Assembly (NCBI RefSeq): GCF_001556105.1
Contig: NZ_LSIF01000092.1
Span: forward strand, 101,689-165,688
Direction: 5' to 3'
Source of the DNA: Pseudoxanthomonas mexicana
GTDB taxonomy: Bacteria > Pseudomonadota > Gammaproteobacteria > Xanthomonadales > Xanthomonadaceae
DNA length: 64,000 nucleotides
Below, piece by piece: positions 8,125 through 17,752 of this stretch. Made by a program: the position numbers and the translations under genes. How positions within the stretch are numbered: position 1 is the first letter of the stretch; each line of letters starts with the position of its first letter. Below the pieces are notes generated by a model. The model did no database searches. It was not told the DNA's origin and saw nothing but the letters and a program-made list of their open reading frames with translations.

Positions 8125-11100
8125 GCGGCGTCCTCCCCGCGTCGTCCGCGCAGGGCGTCGTAGACCCGCAGGCTGGTCTCGATGAAGGCGGCTTCGCCAT
8201 CGCGGTCGGCCAGCGGATCGCGACCACGGAACGCGAGCTGGATGGCCTCACCCGTGCTTTCGCCCCAGCGGTAGTCGCCGGGATACCAGGCCTCGTGGGC
8301 AGTTTGCTCACGCAGCGCGGGCTCGGCGGTGTGGATGGCCCAGCCGGTGGCCGGTGCGAACGGCAGCGGCGCGCGCAAGCCGTCGCGACGTAGCGACAGC
8401 AGCGTGCGCAGGGCCTCGTTTGCCTCGTCGGCCGATCGTGCCGGCGTGACGTAGGCGCGGATACCGTCGTCGCCGTCATGGATCTGCACGAGCGGGACGG
8501 CGACGCCGCTGGCGTTGAGCAGCAGCACGTCCAGCCCATGGCGGATGACTGCCGCGCCATTGAGCGCGCCGATCTGCACGCGCGCCAAGCCATGCGGATA
8601 GACATCGGCGATGCGGCCATGCACACGCACCCCGTCGATCACCATCTCGACGCGTGGCGCACCGAAGTCGTCGGCCGCGACCAGGCCGCGCCATTCGACA
8701 TGCTCGCGCCACTGCGACTGCAGCCGTGCGTACTGTTCGGCTTCGTGCACCAGCAGCATCAGGCGACGCAGCTCCGCGTCCGATCCTGGTGCGCGCCCAT
8801 GGCCGCGTTGCCACGGAAACAGTTGTCGTTCCGCCAGCCGCGCACGCAGTGCGTCAGCGTCGATCGCCTCGCCCGCCAATACCGCAGCGAGCACTGCTTG
8901 GCCATCCGGCTCGGTCAGTGCGTCATGCAGCCGATGGCGCCGGTCGTGGCTGACCCAGTCGGCGAAGGCCCGCGCATACGGTTCCACCTCGGCGAAGACC
9001 TGCTCCGCCGCATGCTCACCCAACGGACCACTCGGCACCTGCCCGCGCGCGCGTAGCCGGGTATAGAGCGCGGACGGCGTGCGGGCGTGCTGGGGATGTG
9101 CGAGGTCGAGCAGCCAGTCGAACACCTCGCGCCGCAGATGGGCGCGTTCGCGGCCGCGCACCGGCGCGACCAGCGGCTCGGTGTCCTCGGCGATGTCGAT
9201 CGGGTCGGGCAGGCGCAGGCCGAGGCGGTGCGCCAGGAAGGCGCCGGCCGGATCGAGCAGGAAACGCCGCAGCGTCTCAAGCGGCAGGTCGTGTTCGTCT
9301 TCAGGCGCAGGCAATGGCCTGTCGACCCATGGCGTCAGCACGCCGCGCGCGGCATCGACGCGATCGGCGGCCGGGCGCCAGGCGGCGCGGTAGCTGAAAC
9401 GGCGCGGCTCGTCTGCGCTGCCGAACGCGGCGGGCGCGAACGGTTGCAAGGTATGCCGGACGACGAGCGCGGCCTTCGCTTCCGGATCGGCGTGGTAGCG
9501 CGCAGCGACGTCGAGGAGCTCGCTGACCAGCACCGAGGGTTCGCGCACGCTGCCGTCGCGCGGATCCGCGCCCAGGTAGCTGACGTAGAAGACGTCCTGC
9601 GCGGCGGCGAACAGCTGCAGGAACAGGAAGCGGTCGTCCTCGCGCGTGGAGCGGTCGCCGGCCATGCGCTTGCCGGCGTGCAGCTCCGCGGTGAGCTTGT
9701 TGAGGCCGGCCGCGGGATCGCGGCGCGGGAAGTCGCCGTCGTTCATGCCGAGCAGGCAGAGGGCGCGGAACGGCAGCAGGCGCATCGGCACCATGCGGCC
9801 CACGCTGACGCCGCCGGTCAGCAGCGGTGCGCGCGTGTCGGCCTGCGAGAGCTGGTCGTTGAAATGCGCACGCATGACCTCGGGCGGCACCAAGCCGTCG
9901 TAACCCGCGTCGCCCGCGTCACGCGCGAAGCGATCGATCAACGTGCGCAGGCGGTCCAGCGTGCGTTGCGCACGCGGCGCGCTGGGCTGTTCCGGCAACA
10001 GCACCGCGATCAGGTACAGCAGGCGCTCGCGCCACTGCGACGGCGTCGCCGCTTCACCGAGGACACGGCGCTGCCGCGCGAGCTCACGCAACAGCCGCAC
10101 CAGCGTATCGAGCGCATCGAGCGCGCCGCCTTCCAGTTCCGGCCAGGGCGCCACGCCGGCGATCGTGTCGTCGGCGCCGCTGGCGTGGCCCAGCAGCAGG
10201 CGGTCGAGTGCGAATTGCCAGGTGTAGGCGTCGTCGGCCGGCGCGTCGGACGCGGCGCGATGGCCGGCATCCAGGCCCCAGCGCGCGCCGGCCTCGCGCA
10301 GCCAGCCGTGCAGGCGGTCAATGGCATCGGTGTCGAGGCCTTCGACTTCGGCAACGGGCGCGCTGGCAATCAGGTCGAGCACCTCGTCCAGGCCGAAGCG
10401 CGACAGCGGCAGGTCGAGCAGGCGCAGGAACACCTCGGCCAGCGGCTCGCTCGCCAGCGGACTGGTGTCGGCCAGCGCCCACGGCAGCGCGTCGTCGTGG
10501 CCGCTGCCGCCGAACACCGCATCGAGGTACGGCACGTAGGGATCGATGTCGGGCGCGAGCACGGCAATGTCGCGCGGCTGCAGCGGTGGATCGAAGCGCG
10601 GGTCTTCCAGCAGCGCGCGCAGCTGGTCGTGCAGTACCTGCAGTTCGCGCAGGCGCGTGTGGCAGGCGTGCACCTGCAGGCTGGGATCGGCGAGGTCGAG
10701 CGCGGCGCGCGGTGACGGCGATGCCGGCGCACGGCGATGGAACAGATCCGACTGCAACCGGTGCAGCAGCCTGTCGGGGCCATCGTCGGTCAGCGGATCG
10801 GCGTAGACGTCGATCTCGGCGCGCGGATGCACCACTTCGTAATCGCCGAGCAGCGCCATGAAGTCGCGGCCAGCGGCGCCCCAGGCCTGCAGCAGCGGGT
10901 TTTCCTGCACGTCGTCGGCGAACAGCTCGGCCTCGCCTTCGCGACGGCGCTCGCGCAGCGTCTGCAGGTCGCCCCAGTAACCGCGTGCCGGCGTGGGCAG
11001 GTAGAAGTGCAGCGTGCCGACGCGTGCCTGCGTGGCCAGCACGCGCAGCACGTCGGGCGAGATGTTGAGCGTGGCGAACACCAACAGCCGTTTCGGCAGG

Positions 11101-11705
11101 CCCTGCGGCAGCGGGCCGTCATCGCGGCCGAAGCGCGCGAGATAGGCATCGATGCGCCGTGCGCGGTAGTCGCGGCCGGCGGCGACGGCGCGCCACAACC
11201 GCGCCTGCGGGTCGTCGCGGTCGGCGCCCGCTTCCCAGCGCAGCAGCCAGTCGCGCCGCCACGCCTGGTACTTCTCGTACACGCCGGCCAGCTCGCCGGC
11301 CAGCTGCCAGGGCTTCAGCGGATCGCCATCGGCCAGCCAGCCGTCGAGCGCGGCCAGCGCGGGATCACGGCGCACGGCGGGTTCGTCGAGCGCGGCATAC
11401 AGGCGCCACTGCAGCGAGGCGGCATCGAGATCGTCGCCGCCGGCCGGCCCGAGGTTGGCAGCCAGCGCGCGGGCGACGAATTCGCCGGGGGTGAGGAATT
11501 CCAGGTTCGCGGCGATGCCGTATTCGGCCGCCAGCGTGGCCTGCAACCAGCGGCGCATGGCGACCTGCGGGATCAGCACTACATCGGGCGCCAGCGGCGA
11601 TTGTCCCGGCACGGGCCGCTTCAACTCGTCGGCCAGCAAGGCCGCCAACAGCCCCAGCGCGTTGGACGGATAGAGGCGGAAGTCGGGCGTGGCGGGCTTC
11701 GTCAT
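8121..11705 (-). CDS. recC: Exodeoxyribonuclease V subunit gamma (RecC)
   Basis: 1194 aa from the chosen start MTKPATPDFRLYPSNALGLL; E. coli RecC is 1122. RecC splits the DNA ends and scans for Chi; it has degenerate helicase folds without a working Walker A, and none is seen here. The N-terminal pattern (LYPSNxLxxLAxLLxxEL, then VLIPQVAMRRWLQATLAAEYGIAANLEF split across the domain) is typical. The upstream frame is open for 32 more codons, including another ATG 9 nt earlier (MPWTMTKP); no site has a strong Shine-Dalgarno, so the exact start is uncertain. First gene of recCBD. Confidence 0.95.
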   Translation of the reverse strand: MTKPATPDFRLYPSNALGLLAALLADELKRPVPGQSPLAPDVVLIPQVAMRRWLQATLAAEYGIAANLEFLTPGEFVARALAANLGPAGGDDLDAASLQWRLYAALDEPAVRRDPALAALDGWLADGDPLKPWQLAGELAGVYEKYQAWRRDWLLRWEAGADRDDPQARLWRAVAAGRDYRARRIDAYLARFGRDDGPLPQGLPKRLLVFATLNISPDVLRVLATQARVGTLHFYLPTPARGYWGDLQTLRERRREGEAELFADDVQENPLLQAWGAAGRDFMALLGDYEVVHPRAEIDVYADPLTDDGPDRLLHRLQSDLFHRRAPASPSPRAALDLADPSLQVHACHTRLRELQVLHDQLRALLEDPRFDPPLQPRDIAVLAPDIDPYVPYLDAVFGGSGHDDALPWALADTSPLASEPLAEVFLRLLDLPLSRFGLDEVLDLIASAPVAEVEGLDTDAIDRLHGWLREAGARWGLDAGHRAASDAPADDAYTWQFALDRLLLGHASGADDTIAGVAPWPELEGGALDALDTLVRLLRELARQRRVLGEAATPSQWRERLLYLIAVLLPEQPSAPRAQRTLDRLRTLIDRFARDAGDAGYDGLVPPEVMRAHFNDQLSQADTRAPLLTGGVSVGRMVPMRLLPFRALCLLGMNDGDFPRRDPAAGLNKLTAELHAGKRMAGDRSTREDDRFLFLQLFAAAQDVFYVSYLGADPRDGSVREPSVLVSELLDVAARYHADPEAKAALVVRHTLQPFAPAAFGSADEPRRFSYRAAWRPAADRVDAARGVLTPWVDRPLPAPEDEHDLPLETLRRFLLDPAGAFLAHRLGLRLPDPIDIAEDTEPLVAPVRGRERAHLRREVFDWLLDLAHPQHARTPSALYTRLRARGQVPSGPLGEHAAEQVFAEVEPYARAFADWVSHDRRHRLHDALTEPDGQAVLAAVLAGEAIDADALRARLAERQLFPWQRGHGRAPGSDAELRRLMLLVHEAEQYARLQSQWREHVEWRGLVAADDFGAPRVEMVIDGVRVHGRIADVYPHGLARVQIGALNGAAVIRHGLDVLLLNASGVAVPLVQIHDGDDGIRAYVTPARSADEANEALRTLLSLRRDGLRAPLPFAPATGWAIHTAEPALREQTAHEAWYPGDYRWGESTGEAIQLAFRGRDPLADRDGEAAFIETSLRVYDALRGRRGEDAA

Positions 11706-11935
11706 TGTCCAGGGCATTGTGCCGGATGACGGTCGCAGCATCGGAGACGGCGCCGTTTGGGCCACAGCATCCCACACGAATCCAGCACGCGAATCCGACA
11801 TAGGCGCGACATGGGTGCCACAATAATCAAACTGCGCGGTACGGTTTATGTTCAGCCGCTGGCCGCGAAGCTACGCCGTTGTTTTTGTGTTAACCCGCCG
11901 TTCCCCGTTCCGCAGACCGTTCGCCGACGACGCCC

Positions 11936-12724
11936 ATGACGCTTGCCGACGCTCCCGCCGTGCACCTGTCCGGTCTCCGCCTTGATCGCGGCGGCCGAAC
12001 GATCCTGCGCGGCATCGACCTGACCGTGCCGCGCGGCAGCATCGCCGCGGTGCTCGGTCCGTCCGGTAGCGGCAAGTCGACGATGCTGGCCGCGCTGACC
12101 GGCGAACTGCCGCCCGCTGCGGGCACGGTCGAGGTGTTCGGCCAGCCCGTGCCGCACCGCAGCCGCGCGCTGCTGGAGATGCGCAAGGGCGTGGGCGTGC
12201 TGCTGCAGGGCAACGGCCTGCTGACCGACCTGACGGTGGCGGAAAACGTGGCGCTGCCGCTGCGCACGCACACGACGCTGGCGGATGCGCTGATCCGCCG
12301 GCTGGTCGAATTCAAGTTGAACGCGGTCGGCCTGCGCGCCGCCGCCGATGCGTATCCGCGCGAACTGTCCGGCGGCATGGCGCGCCGCGTGGCCCTGGCC
12401 CGCGCGCTGGCGCTGGATCCGCCGCTGATGATCTACGACGAGCCGCTGACCGGGCTGGACCCGATCGCCTCGGGCGTGATCATGAGCCTGATCCAGCGCC
12501 TCAATGACACGCTGGGGCTGACCAGCATCATCGTCACCCACCACGTGCACGAGACGCTCCCGATCGCCGACCAGGCGGTCGTGATCGCCAACGGCGGACT
12601 GGTGTTCTCCGGTACGCCGACGGAACTGGAAGCCTCCTCGGATCCGCTGGTGCAGCAGTTCCTGCGCGGCGAGCCGGACGGCCCGATCGCGTTCGACACG
12701 GTCAAGCGCGGGGAGGCGGCCTGA
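11936..12724 (+). CDS. mlaF: MlaF, ATPase of the Mla phospholipid ABC transporter
   Basis: 262 aa. Cytoplasmic ATPase of MlaFEDB, which moves phospholipids between the inner membrane and periplasmic MlaC to keep outer-membrane asymmetry. Walker A GPSGSGKST is at 41-49, the Q-loop near 91, the signature LSGGM at 144-148, Walker B LMIYDEPLTGLDP at about 162-174, and the switch His in IVTHHVHE. The ATG of mlaE overlaps its stop (ATGA). The 230-bp gap to the divergent recC must hold promoters for both units; I could not fix -10/-35 boxes with confidence. Confidence 0.93.
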   Translation: MTLADAPAVHLSGLRLDRGGRTILRGIDLTVPRGSIAAVLGPSGSGKSTMLAALTGELPPAAGTVEVFGQPVPHRSRALLEMRKGVGVLLQGNGLLTDLTVAENVALPLRTHTTLADALIRRLVEFKLNAVGLRAAADAYPRELSGGMARRVALARALALDPPLMIYDEPLTGLDPIASGVIMSLIQRLNDTLGLTSIIVTHHVHETLPIADQAVVIANGGLVFSGTPTELEASSDPLVQQFLRGEPDGPIAFDTVKRGEAA

Positions 12725-13476
12725 TGCCCTTCGTCGCCGCCACCCGTTCGCTGGGCCGTGCCGGCCTGTTTTCGCTGTCGGTACTGCGCGCCTCGGCGCC
12801 GACCCGCGACTTCTTCGCCGAACTGACCCGCGAGATCTACAAGATCGGTGGGCGCTCGCTGCCGATCATCGCCGTGGGCGGCGCGTTCGTGGGCCTGGTG
12901 CTGACGCTGCAGGGCTACCGCACGCTGACCACGTTCGGCGCGGCGGACGCGCTGTCGACGCTGCTGGGCCTGTCGCTGTACCGCGAACTCGGCCCGGTGC
13001 TGACCGCACTGCTGTTCATCGGCCGCGCCGGCAGCTCGATCGCCGCCGAGCTGGGCCTGATGCGCGCCACCGACCAGATCAAGGCGCTCGAGCTGATGGC
13101 CATCGATCCGGTCGCGAAGGCCGTGGCGCCGCGCTTCTGGGCGGCGGTGCTGACGGTGCCGCTGCTGACCGGCTTCTTCTGCTCGCTGGCGATCAGCGCC
13201 AGCTACTTCGAAGCCGTGCACGTGCTCGGCCTCGACAACGGCACGTTCTGGTCGGCGCTGCAAAACAGCGTCGACTTCTGGGACGACTTCGGCGTGGCAT
13301 TGCTGAAGTCGGCCGTCTTCGGCGGCACCAGCGCACTGGTCGCGGCCTACGTGGGCTTCCACGCCGAGCCGACCATCGAAGGCACGTCGGTGGCCACCAC
13401 CCGCGCGGTGGTGAACGCCTCGCTGCTGGTGCTGATGTTCAATTTCGTCATGTCTGCATTGCTGTTCAGGAGCTGA
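12724..13476 (+). CDS. mlaE: MlaE, permease of the Mla phospholipid transporter
   Basis: 250 aa inner-membrane permease with about five hydrophobic segments. It carries the MlaE family hallmarks: the ALxFIGRAGSSIAAELGLMRATDQIKALE region (read at about 95-125) with the conserved E-L-G-xM and P/V-rich turn VDPVAKAVAPR-like (IDPVAKAVAPRFWAAVL). It overlaps mlaF by 1 bp and is followed after 3 nt by mlaD, fitting the usual mlaFEDCB order. Confidence 0.93.
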   Translation: MPFVAATRSLGRAGLFSLSVLRASAPTRDFFAELTREIYKIGGRSLPIIAVGGAFVGLVLTLQGYRTLTTFGAADALSTLLGLSLYRELGPVLTALLFIGRAGSSIAAELGLMRATDQIKALELMAIDPVAKAVAPRFWAAVLTVPLLTGFFCSLAISASYFEAVHVLGLDNGTFWSALQNSVDFWDDFGVALLKSAVFGGTSALVAAYVGFHAEPTIEGTSVATTRAVVNASLLVLMFNFVMSALLFRS

Positions 13477-13479
13477 CCC

Positions 13480-14022
13480 ATGTCCGTCCGTGGACCCCGT
13501 CTCGAATTCGCCGTCGGCGCCTTCCTGCTGCTGGCCCTGGCCTCGCTGCTGGTGCTCGCGCTGGCGTCCACCAACAAGCGTTTCGGCGTGGGCGGCGGCA
13601 GCTACGAGCTGACCGCGCGCTTCTCCAACCTCGGCCAGCTGCGCAAGCAGGCGCCGGTGAAGATCGGCGGCGTGGTGATCGGTCAGGTGTCCGACATCCG
13701 GCTGGACCCGGTGAAGTTCGACTCGCTGGTCACGCTGTCCATCGACAGCCAGTACAAGGACCTGCCGGCCGACACCGCGGCCGGCATCTTCACCAGCGGC
13801 CTGCTGGGCGAGAACTACATCGGGCTGTCGCCGGGCGGCGATCCCGAGGTGCTGAAGCCGGGCGAGGAGATCGCCTTCACCCAGCCGGCGGTGGACCTGC
13901 TGCAGCTGGCCGGCAAGTACATGTTCAGCGGCGGCGCCAACAATGCCGACGCAGGCTCCGGGGAGACCCCGGCCAGCGGCGAGACCGCCGCTCCCCCCGT
14001 TAAGGAAGAACCGACGCCGTGA
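13480..14022 (+). CDS. mlaD: MlaD, MCE-domain substrate-binding subunit
   Basis: 180 aa. One N-terminal transmembrane helix (about 12-30) is followed by an MCE domain (about 38-118): ARFSNLGQLRKQAPVKIGGVVIGQVSDIRLD, then the GLLGENYIGLSPGGDPE turn. E. coli MlaD (183 aa) forms a hexameric pore joining MlaE to MlaC. The C-terminal 35 residues are low-complexity (GGANNADAGSGETPASGETA), as in many MlaD tails. It overlaps mlaC by 4 bp (GTGA). Confidence 0.93.
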   Translation: MSVRGPRLEFAVGAFLLLALASLLVLALASTNKRFGVGGGSYELTARFSNLGQLRKQAPVKIGGVVIGQVSDIRLDPVKFDSLVTLSIDSQYKDLPADTAAGIFTSGLLGENYIGLSPGGDPEVLKPGEEIAFTQPAVDLLQLAGKYMFSGGANNADAGSGETPASGETAAPPVKEEPTP

Positions 14023-14693
14023 AGACCCTCATCAAGCCCTCCCTGCTCTCCGTCGTGCTGTCGGCCGCGCTGCTGGCGTCCGCGCCGGTCGCCGTGTTCG
14101 CCCAGGCCGCGGCACCGGCTGCCGCCGCCAAGCAGAACAGCGCCAGCCAGGTCGTGCTGGCCAGCAGCACGCGCATCCTGACCACGCTCGACCAGCGCCG
14201 CGCCGAGTTCAAGTCGAACCCCGCCGCACTGCGCCAGTTCGTCACCGGCGAGTTCAACACGTTGTTCGACGGGGACTACGCCGCCCGCCTGGTGCTGGGC
14301 GTGCACGGCCGCGGCGCCGCCGATGCCGACGTGAAGCTGTTCGGCCAGGCGCTGACCGAACGGCTGCTGTCGGCCTACGGCGCGCGCCTGGCGGACTTCA
14401 ACGCGCGCCTGAAGGTGCGGGTGAAGTCCGAAACCCCGCTGCCCGGCGGCCGTGGCGTGAAGGTCGATACCGAGTTCGTGCAGGCCGACCAGACCGTCAC
14501 CCCGATCACCTTCTACGCGCGCAACGTGGGCGGTCAGTGGAAGGTGTTCGACGTGCTGCCGGAAGGCGTGTCGTTCGTGCAGACGTTCAAGACCCAGTTC
14601 GACACGCCGTTGCGGCAGAAGTCCATCGCCCAGGTGGCGGCGGACCTGAAGTCCGGCAAGCTGCAGGTCAACGGCAGTGGCAGCGGCAACTGA
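14019..14693 (+). CDS. mlaC: MlaC, periplasmic phospholipid shuttle
   Basis: 224 aa starting from GTG within the GTGA overlap with mlaD. An N-terminal signal peptide ends about AVFAQA (residue 30). The mature part matches the MlaC/Ttg2D fold: RRAEFKSNPAALRQFV, FNTLFDGDYAARLVLG, and the later ITFYARNVGGQWKVFDVLPEGVSFVQTFKTQF strand pair. It carries lipid between MlaA in the outer membrane and MlaD. The next gene, mlaB, starts inside its 3' end. Confidence 0.92.
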   Translation: MKTLIKPSLLSVVLSAALLASAPVAVFAQAAAPAAAAKQNSASQVVLASSTRILTTLDQRRAEFKSNPAALRQFVTGEFNTLFDGDYAARLVLGVHGRGAADADVKLFGQALTERLLSAYGARLADFNARLKVRVKSETPLPGGRGVKVDTEFVQADQTVTPITFYARNVGGQWKVFDVLPEGVSFVQTFKTQFDTPLRQKSIAQVAADLKSGKLQVNGSGSGN

Positions 14694-14979
14694 CGCCGGC
14701 CTTCGCCGCGACGGCGACGCGCTCGTGTTCACGGGCGCGCTGGACCGTGCGGCCGCCGCAGCGTTGTGGCCGCCGGCGTCGGCGCAACTGGCCGGCGCGC
14801 AACGCATCGTGCTGACCAACGTCACTACCGTCGACAGTGCCGGGCTGGCACTGTTGGCCGAGCTGGCTGCGCGCCTGCGCGCCGGCGGTACCGCGCCCCG
14901 CTTCGAAGGACAGCCCGCGGGTCTCGCCGACCTGCAGGCCGCCTACCGTCTGACACCGGAACTGGATTTCCCGGCGTAA
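14677..14979 (+). CDS. mlaB: MlaB, STAS-domain regulator of the Mla transporter
   Basis: 100 aa, starting at GTG 17 bp inside mlaC. The single STAS fold is recognisable by TLDRAAAAALWP-like early helix and the phospho-site loop TVDSAGLALLAELAARLRA (about 47-65). MlaB stabilises MlaF dimers and controls ATPase activity. It is the last gene of mlaFEDCB; mlaA follows after 34 nt. The start is inferred from the frame and overlap; a downstream start would remove part of the first strand. Confidence 0.85.
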   Translation: MAAATDAGLRRDGDALVFTGALDRAAAAALWPPASAQLAGAQRIVLTNVTTVDSAGLALLAELAARLRAGGTAPRFEGQPAGLADLQAAYRLTPELDFPA

Positions 14980-15013
14980 CCCCCATCCCCCGCAGTAGTC
15001 CCCAGGAATCAGG

Positions 15014-16009
15014 ATGAATCTGTTCCGTTTCAGCACCGTGGTCCTGCTGGCCGCCCTGGCGAGCGCATGCGCATCGGCACCCACGCCGTCGGCGACTGCG
15101 CCGGCCGACGCGGTGGTGGTCGACAGCACCGCCGCCACGCTACCGCCCGAACCCCCGATCGATCCCGCCACCATCGACGCCCCGTCGCCTGCCGACGCTG
15201 GCACGGTGTCGGCCGCGGAGGACGACTTCGCCGAGATCTACGGCAGTGGCGCCTACGACCCGGTCGCCGACCCGACCCTGCCAGCACCCGCGCAGGCGCC
15301 GGCGTCCTACGACCCGTGGGAGAAGTTCAACCGCAAGGTGCACACCTTCAACAACGCCGTGGACCGTGCCGTCGCGCGCCCGCTGGCGCGTGTCTACGTC
15401 GCGGCGATACCGCGGCCCGTGCGATTGGGCGTCGGCAACTTCTTCGACAACCTGCGCCAGCCGCTGACGATGGTGAACCAGCTGCTGCAGGGGCGTCCGC
15501 GCGATGCCACGCAGACGTTCGGCCGCTTCGTGCTGAATTCCACGGTGGGCATCGGCGGCATCTTCGATCCCGCCAGCGACCTGAAGATGAAGCGTCGCAG
15601 CGAGGATTTCGGACAGACGCTGGGCACGTGGGGCTGGAAGCGCTCGCGTTATGTCGAGTTGCCGTTCTTCGGCCCGCGCACGGTGCGTGACGTACTTGGC
15701 TTGGCAGGTGACATGCCACTGAGCCCGGTGCGGCAGATCGAGGACGACAAGCTGCGCATCTTCCTGCAGGGCCTGAACCTGGTGGACACGCGTGCCCAAC
15801 TGCTGTCGCTGGACAGCCTGCGTGAGGGCGCGGTGGACGACTACGCGCTGGTCCGCGATTCGTGGCTGCAGCGCCGCAACTACCAGATCGAAAGCCACCG
15901 CACCCAGAAGCAGACCGAAGAGGAACTGCCGGAGTACCTGCAGGACGAGAACACGCCGACCGTGCCGGCCGATGCCATGCCGATGCCGGAGATCAGCGGC
16001 GGCGGTTGA
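15014..16009 (+). CDS. mlaA: MlaA/VacJ outer-membrane lipoprotein
   Basis: 331 aa. The lipobox LASAC places the lipidated Cys at 19. A Pro/Ala/Asp-rich linker (about 20-92) leads to the MlaA domain (about 95-290) with the family motif YDPWEKFNRKVHTFNNAVDR, then VRLGVGNFFDNLRQP and RFVLNSTVGIGGIFDPA. It removes misplaced outer-leaflet phospholipids and passes them to MlaC. The linker is longer than in E. coli MlaA (251 aa). In enterics mlaA is unlinked; here it directly follows mlaB, and a strong terminator follows it. Confidence 0.93.
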   Translation: MNLFRFSTVVLLAALASACASAPTPSATAPADAVVVDSTAATLPPEPPIDPATIDAPSPADAGTVSAAEDDFAEIYGSGAYDPVADPTLPAPAQAPASYDPWEKFNRKVHTFNNAVDRAVARPLARVYVAAIPRPVRLGVGNFFDNLRQPLTMVNQLLQGRPRDATQTFGRFVLNSTVGIGGIFDPASDLKMKRRSEDFGQTLGTWGWKRSRYVELPFFGPRTVRDVLGLAGDMPLSPVRQIEDDKLRIFLQGLNLVDTRAQLLSLDSLREGAVDDYALVRDSWLQRRNYQIESHRTQKQTEEELPEYLQDENTPTVPADAMPMPEISGGG

Positions 16010-16033
16010 GCCTGCACCGAGTTCGACAAGAAG

Positions 16034-16064
16034 AAACGGCGCCGCGAGGCGCCGTTTCTTTTTA
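16034..16064 (+). terminator. Terminator of the mla operon
   Basis: AAACGGCGCC, loop GCGA, GGCGCCGTTT, then CTTTTT. A 10-bp perfect stem 24 nt after the mlaA stop, with a U-run on the plus strand. Confidence 0.9.
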
Positions 16065-16068
16065 TGTC

Positions 16069-16128
16069 GTGGGAGCGACGTCAGTCGCGATCGCTCTACC
16101 AGGCCATCGCGACTGACGTCGCTCCCAC
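16069..16128. repeat. REP/BIME-like palindromic element, copy 1
   Basis: Two perfect 23-nt inverted arms, beginning GTGGGAGCGACGT and continuing CAGTCGCGAT, with a 14-nt centre. It sits between the convergent mlaA and rmuC. The same element recurs at 20641, 30199 and 39023. The form matches the GTAG-type REP family of Xanthomonadaceae (called SMAG in Stenotrophomonas), which is mobilised by RAYT transposases; no RAYT gene is in this window. Confidence 0.85.
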
Positions 16129-16138
16129 AGCGAATAGC

Positions 16139-17485
16139 TCACTCCGCCTCGTCGCCACCCAGCAGCTTCGCGGAATCGCCACTGCTGGGCAGCGATTCGA
16201 CCTCGCGCAGGCTACGCTCGATGGCACGCGTGCGCACGCCCGTCTGGTCGATCTGCTTGCTGGCCTGGTCGAGCTTGGTCTTCACCGAATCCATCACGTC
16301 GCCGAACTTGCCGAACTCGCGCTTGGCGTTCGCCAGGATGTTCCAGACCTCCGCCGACCGCTTCTCGATCGCCACGGTGCGGAACCCGACCTGCAGGCTG
16401 GTCAGCAGCGCCAGCAGCGTGGTCGGTCCGGCGATGGTGATGCGCTGGTCGCGCTGGATGGCCTCGAACAATCCGGGACGCCGCAACACTTCGGCATACA
16501 GGCCCTCGGTGGGCAGGAACATGATGGCGAATTCGGTGGTGTGCGGCACCGCAATGTACTTGCGGATCTCCTGCGCCTGCTTGCGCACGGCGCGTTCCAG
16601 TGCATCGCCGGCTTGCTTGACCGCATCGGCGTCCGCACGCTCCTGCGCATCGAGCAGGCGTTCGTAATCCTCGCGCGGAAACTTGGCGTCGATCGGGAGC
16701 CACACCACGGCATCGCCGGTGGAACCGGGAAAGCGCACGGCGAATTCGACGCGTTCACCGCTTCCCGGCACGGTGGCCACGTTGCCGGCGTACTGGTCAG
16801 GCGCGAATACCTGCTCCAGCAATCCCGCCAACTGCACTTCGCCGAACACGCCGCGACTCTTCACGTTGGTCAGCACGCGCTGCAATCCGCCAACGTCTGC
16901 CGCCAGCTTGTTCATGTCGCCCAGGCCCTGATGGACCTGCGCCAGCATGCGGGTGACGTTGCCGAAGCTTTCGGTCAGGCGCGTTTCCAGCGTGGCGTGC
17001 AGTTTCTCGTCGACCGTCGCGCGCATCTGCTCCAGCTTCTGCGCATTGTCGGCCTGCAGTTCCTTCAACCGGCCTTCCAGCGTGGTGCGCATCTCGCCGA
17101 TGCGCTGTTCGTTGCGCTGGGTCAGTTCGTTGAGCCGCTGGCTGAGTGTGTCGGCGAAGCGCTGCTGCGACTCTGCGCCTTCCAGCCGCCCCTTGCGCGC
17201 GTCCTCGGTCAACGTGTCGCGCAACACGTCCAGACGCTGGTCGGTGCGCGTGCCGAGGTCGGCGAGATTGCGGGCGAAGCCGTCGATGCGTACTTCCTGC
17301 GCCCGCGACAGGCCTTCCAGCTGCTCGCGCAACTCACCGCGGCCTTCGCGCTGCTCGTCGCGCAGCGCGCGCTCGAGCAGGTCGCCGATGCGTGCCTCCG
17401 GCCGGCGCATTACCAGCACCGCCAGCAGCACCACGGCGATTGCCACGAGGATCAGGAGGAGGACGAGCAAGGTCTGGGAATCCAT
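16139..17485 (-). CDS. rmuC: DNA recombination protein RmuC
   Basis: 448 aa. One N-terminal membrane helix (about 4-26, LLVLLLILVAIAVVLLAVLV), a long coiled coil (about 35-190), then the RmuC domain: SRGVFGEVQLAGLLEQVFAPDQY, a PD-(D/E)xK-like nuclease core with VVWLPIDAKFPREDYERLL (Asp-x-Lys in IDAKFP) and TPTEGLYAEVLRRPGL-type motif (FLPTEGLYAEVLR). RmuC limits inversions at short repeats in E. coli. It is transcribed alone, leftward, ending 11 bp from a REP element. Confidence 0.93.
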   Translation of the reverse strand: MDSQTLLVLLLILVAIAVVLLAVLVMRRPEARIGDLLERALRDEQREGRGELREQLEGLSRAQEVRIDGFARNLADLGTRTDQRLDVLRDTLTEDARKGRLEGAESQQRFADTLSQRLNELTQRNEQRIGEMRTTLEGRLKELQADNAQKLEQMRATVDEKLHATLETRLTESFGNVTRMLAQVHQGLGDMNKLAADVGGLQRVLTNVKSRGVFGEVQLAGLLEQVFAPDQYAGNVATVPGSGERVEFAVRFPGSTGDAVVWLPIDAKFPREDYERLLDAQERADADAVKQAGDALERAVRKQAQEIRKYIAVPHTTEFAIMFLPTEGLYAEVLRRPGLFEAIQRDQRITIAGPTTLLALLTSLQVGFRTVAIEKRSAEVWNILANAKREFGKFGDVMDSVKTKLDQASKQIDQTGVRTRAIERSLREVESLPSSGDSAKLLGGDEAE

Positions 17486-17752
17486 GCCGACAGTGTAGCC
17501 GCTGGCGTCTCACCGCCTGAGGCAGCGGAGGCCCTGGCGGCGCCCATCCGATCCACCTATCTTCATGCGTGTGCGCACGAACGCAACCTGCGCCGGTGTC
17601 TGCGTGGTGCGCCGCCGATTGCCAGCCCGTGCCCCGGCCGCTTAGGCTGCGGGCTGTCGCGGAGGACAGCACGTCCACGCCACCCCCCACTTATCGCCTG
17701 CGCTGGCGCACCGCCCGCGCGCTGTCCCGTTGACGCACCCCGAGGAGTTTCC

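Noticed and set aside
16069..16128. Palindromic element as an intrinsic terminator
   Set aside because: The stem is far too long, has no U-run, occurs in multiple copies, and lies beyond a proper terminator.
16064..17752. Very long plus-strand open frame leading into the APC permease
   Set aside because: It is the antisense of rmuC in a GC-rich genome; the true permease start has GAGGAG at 17753 and the upstream product is not protein-like.
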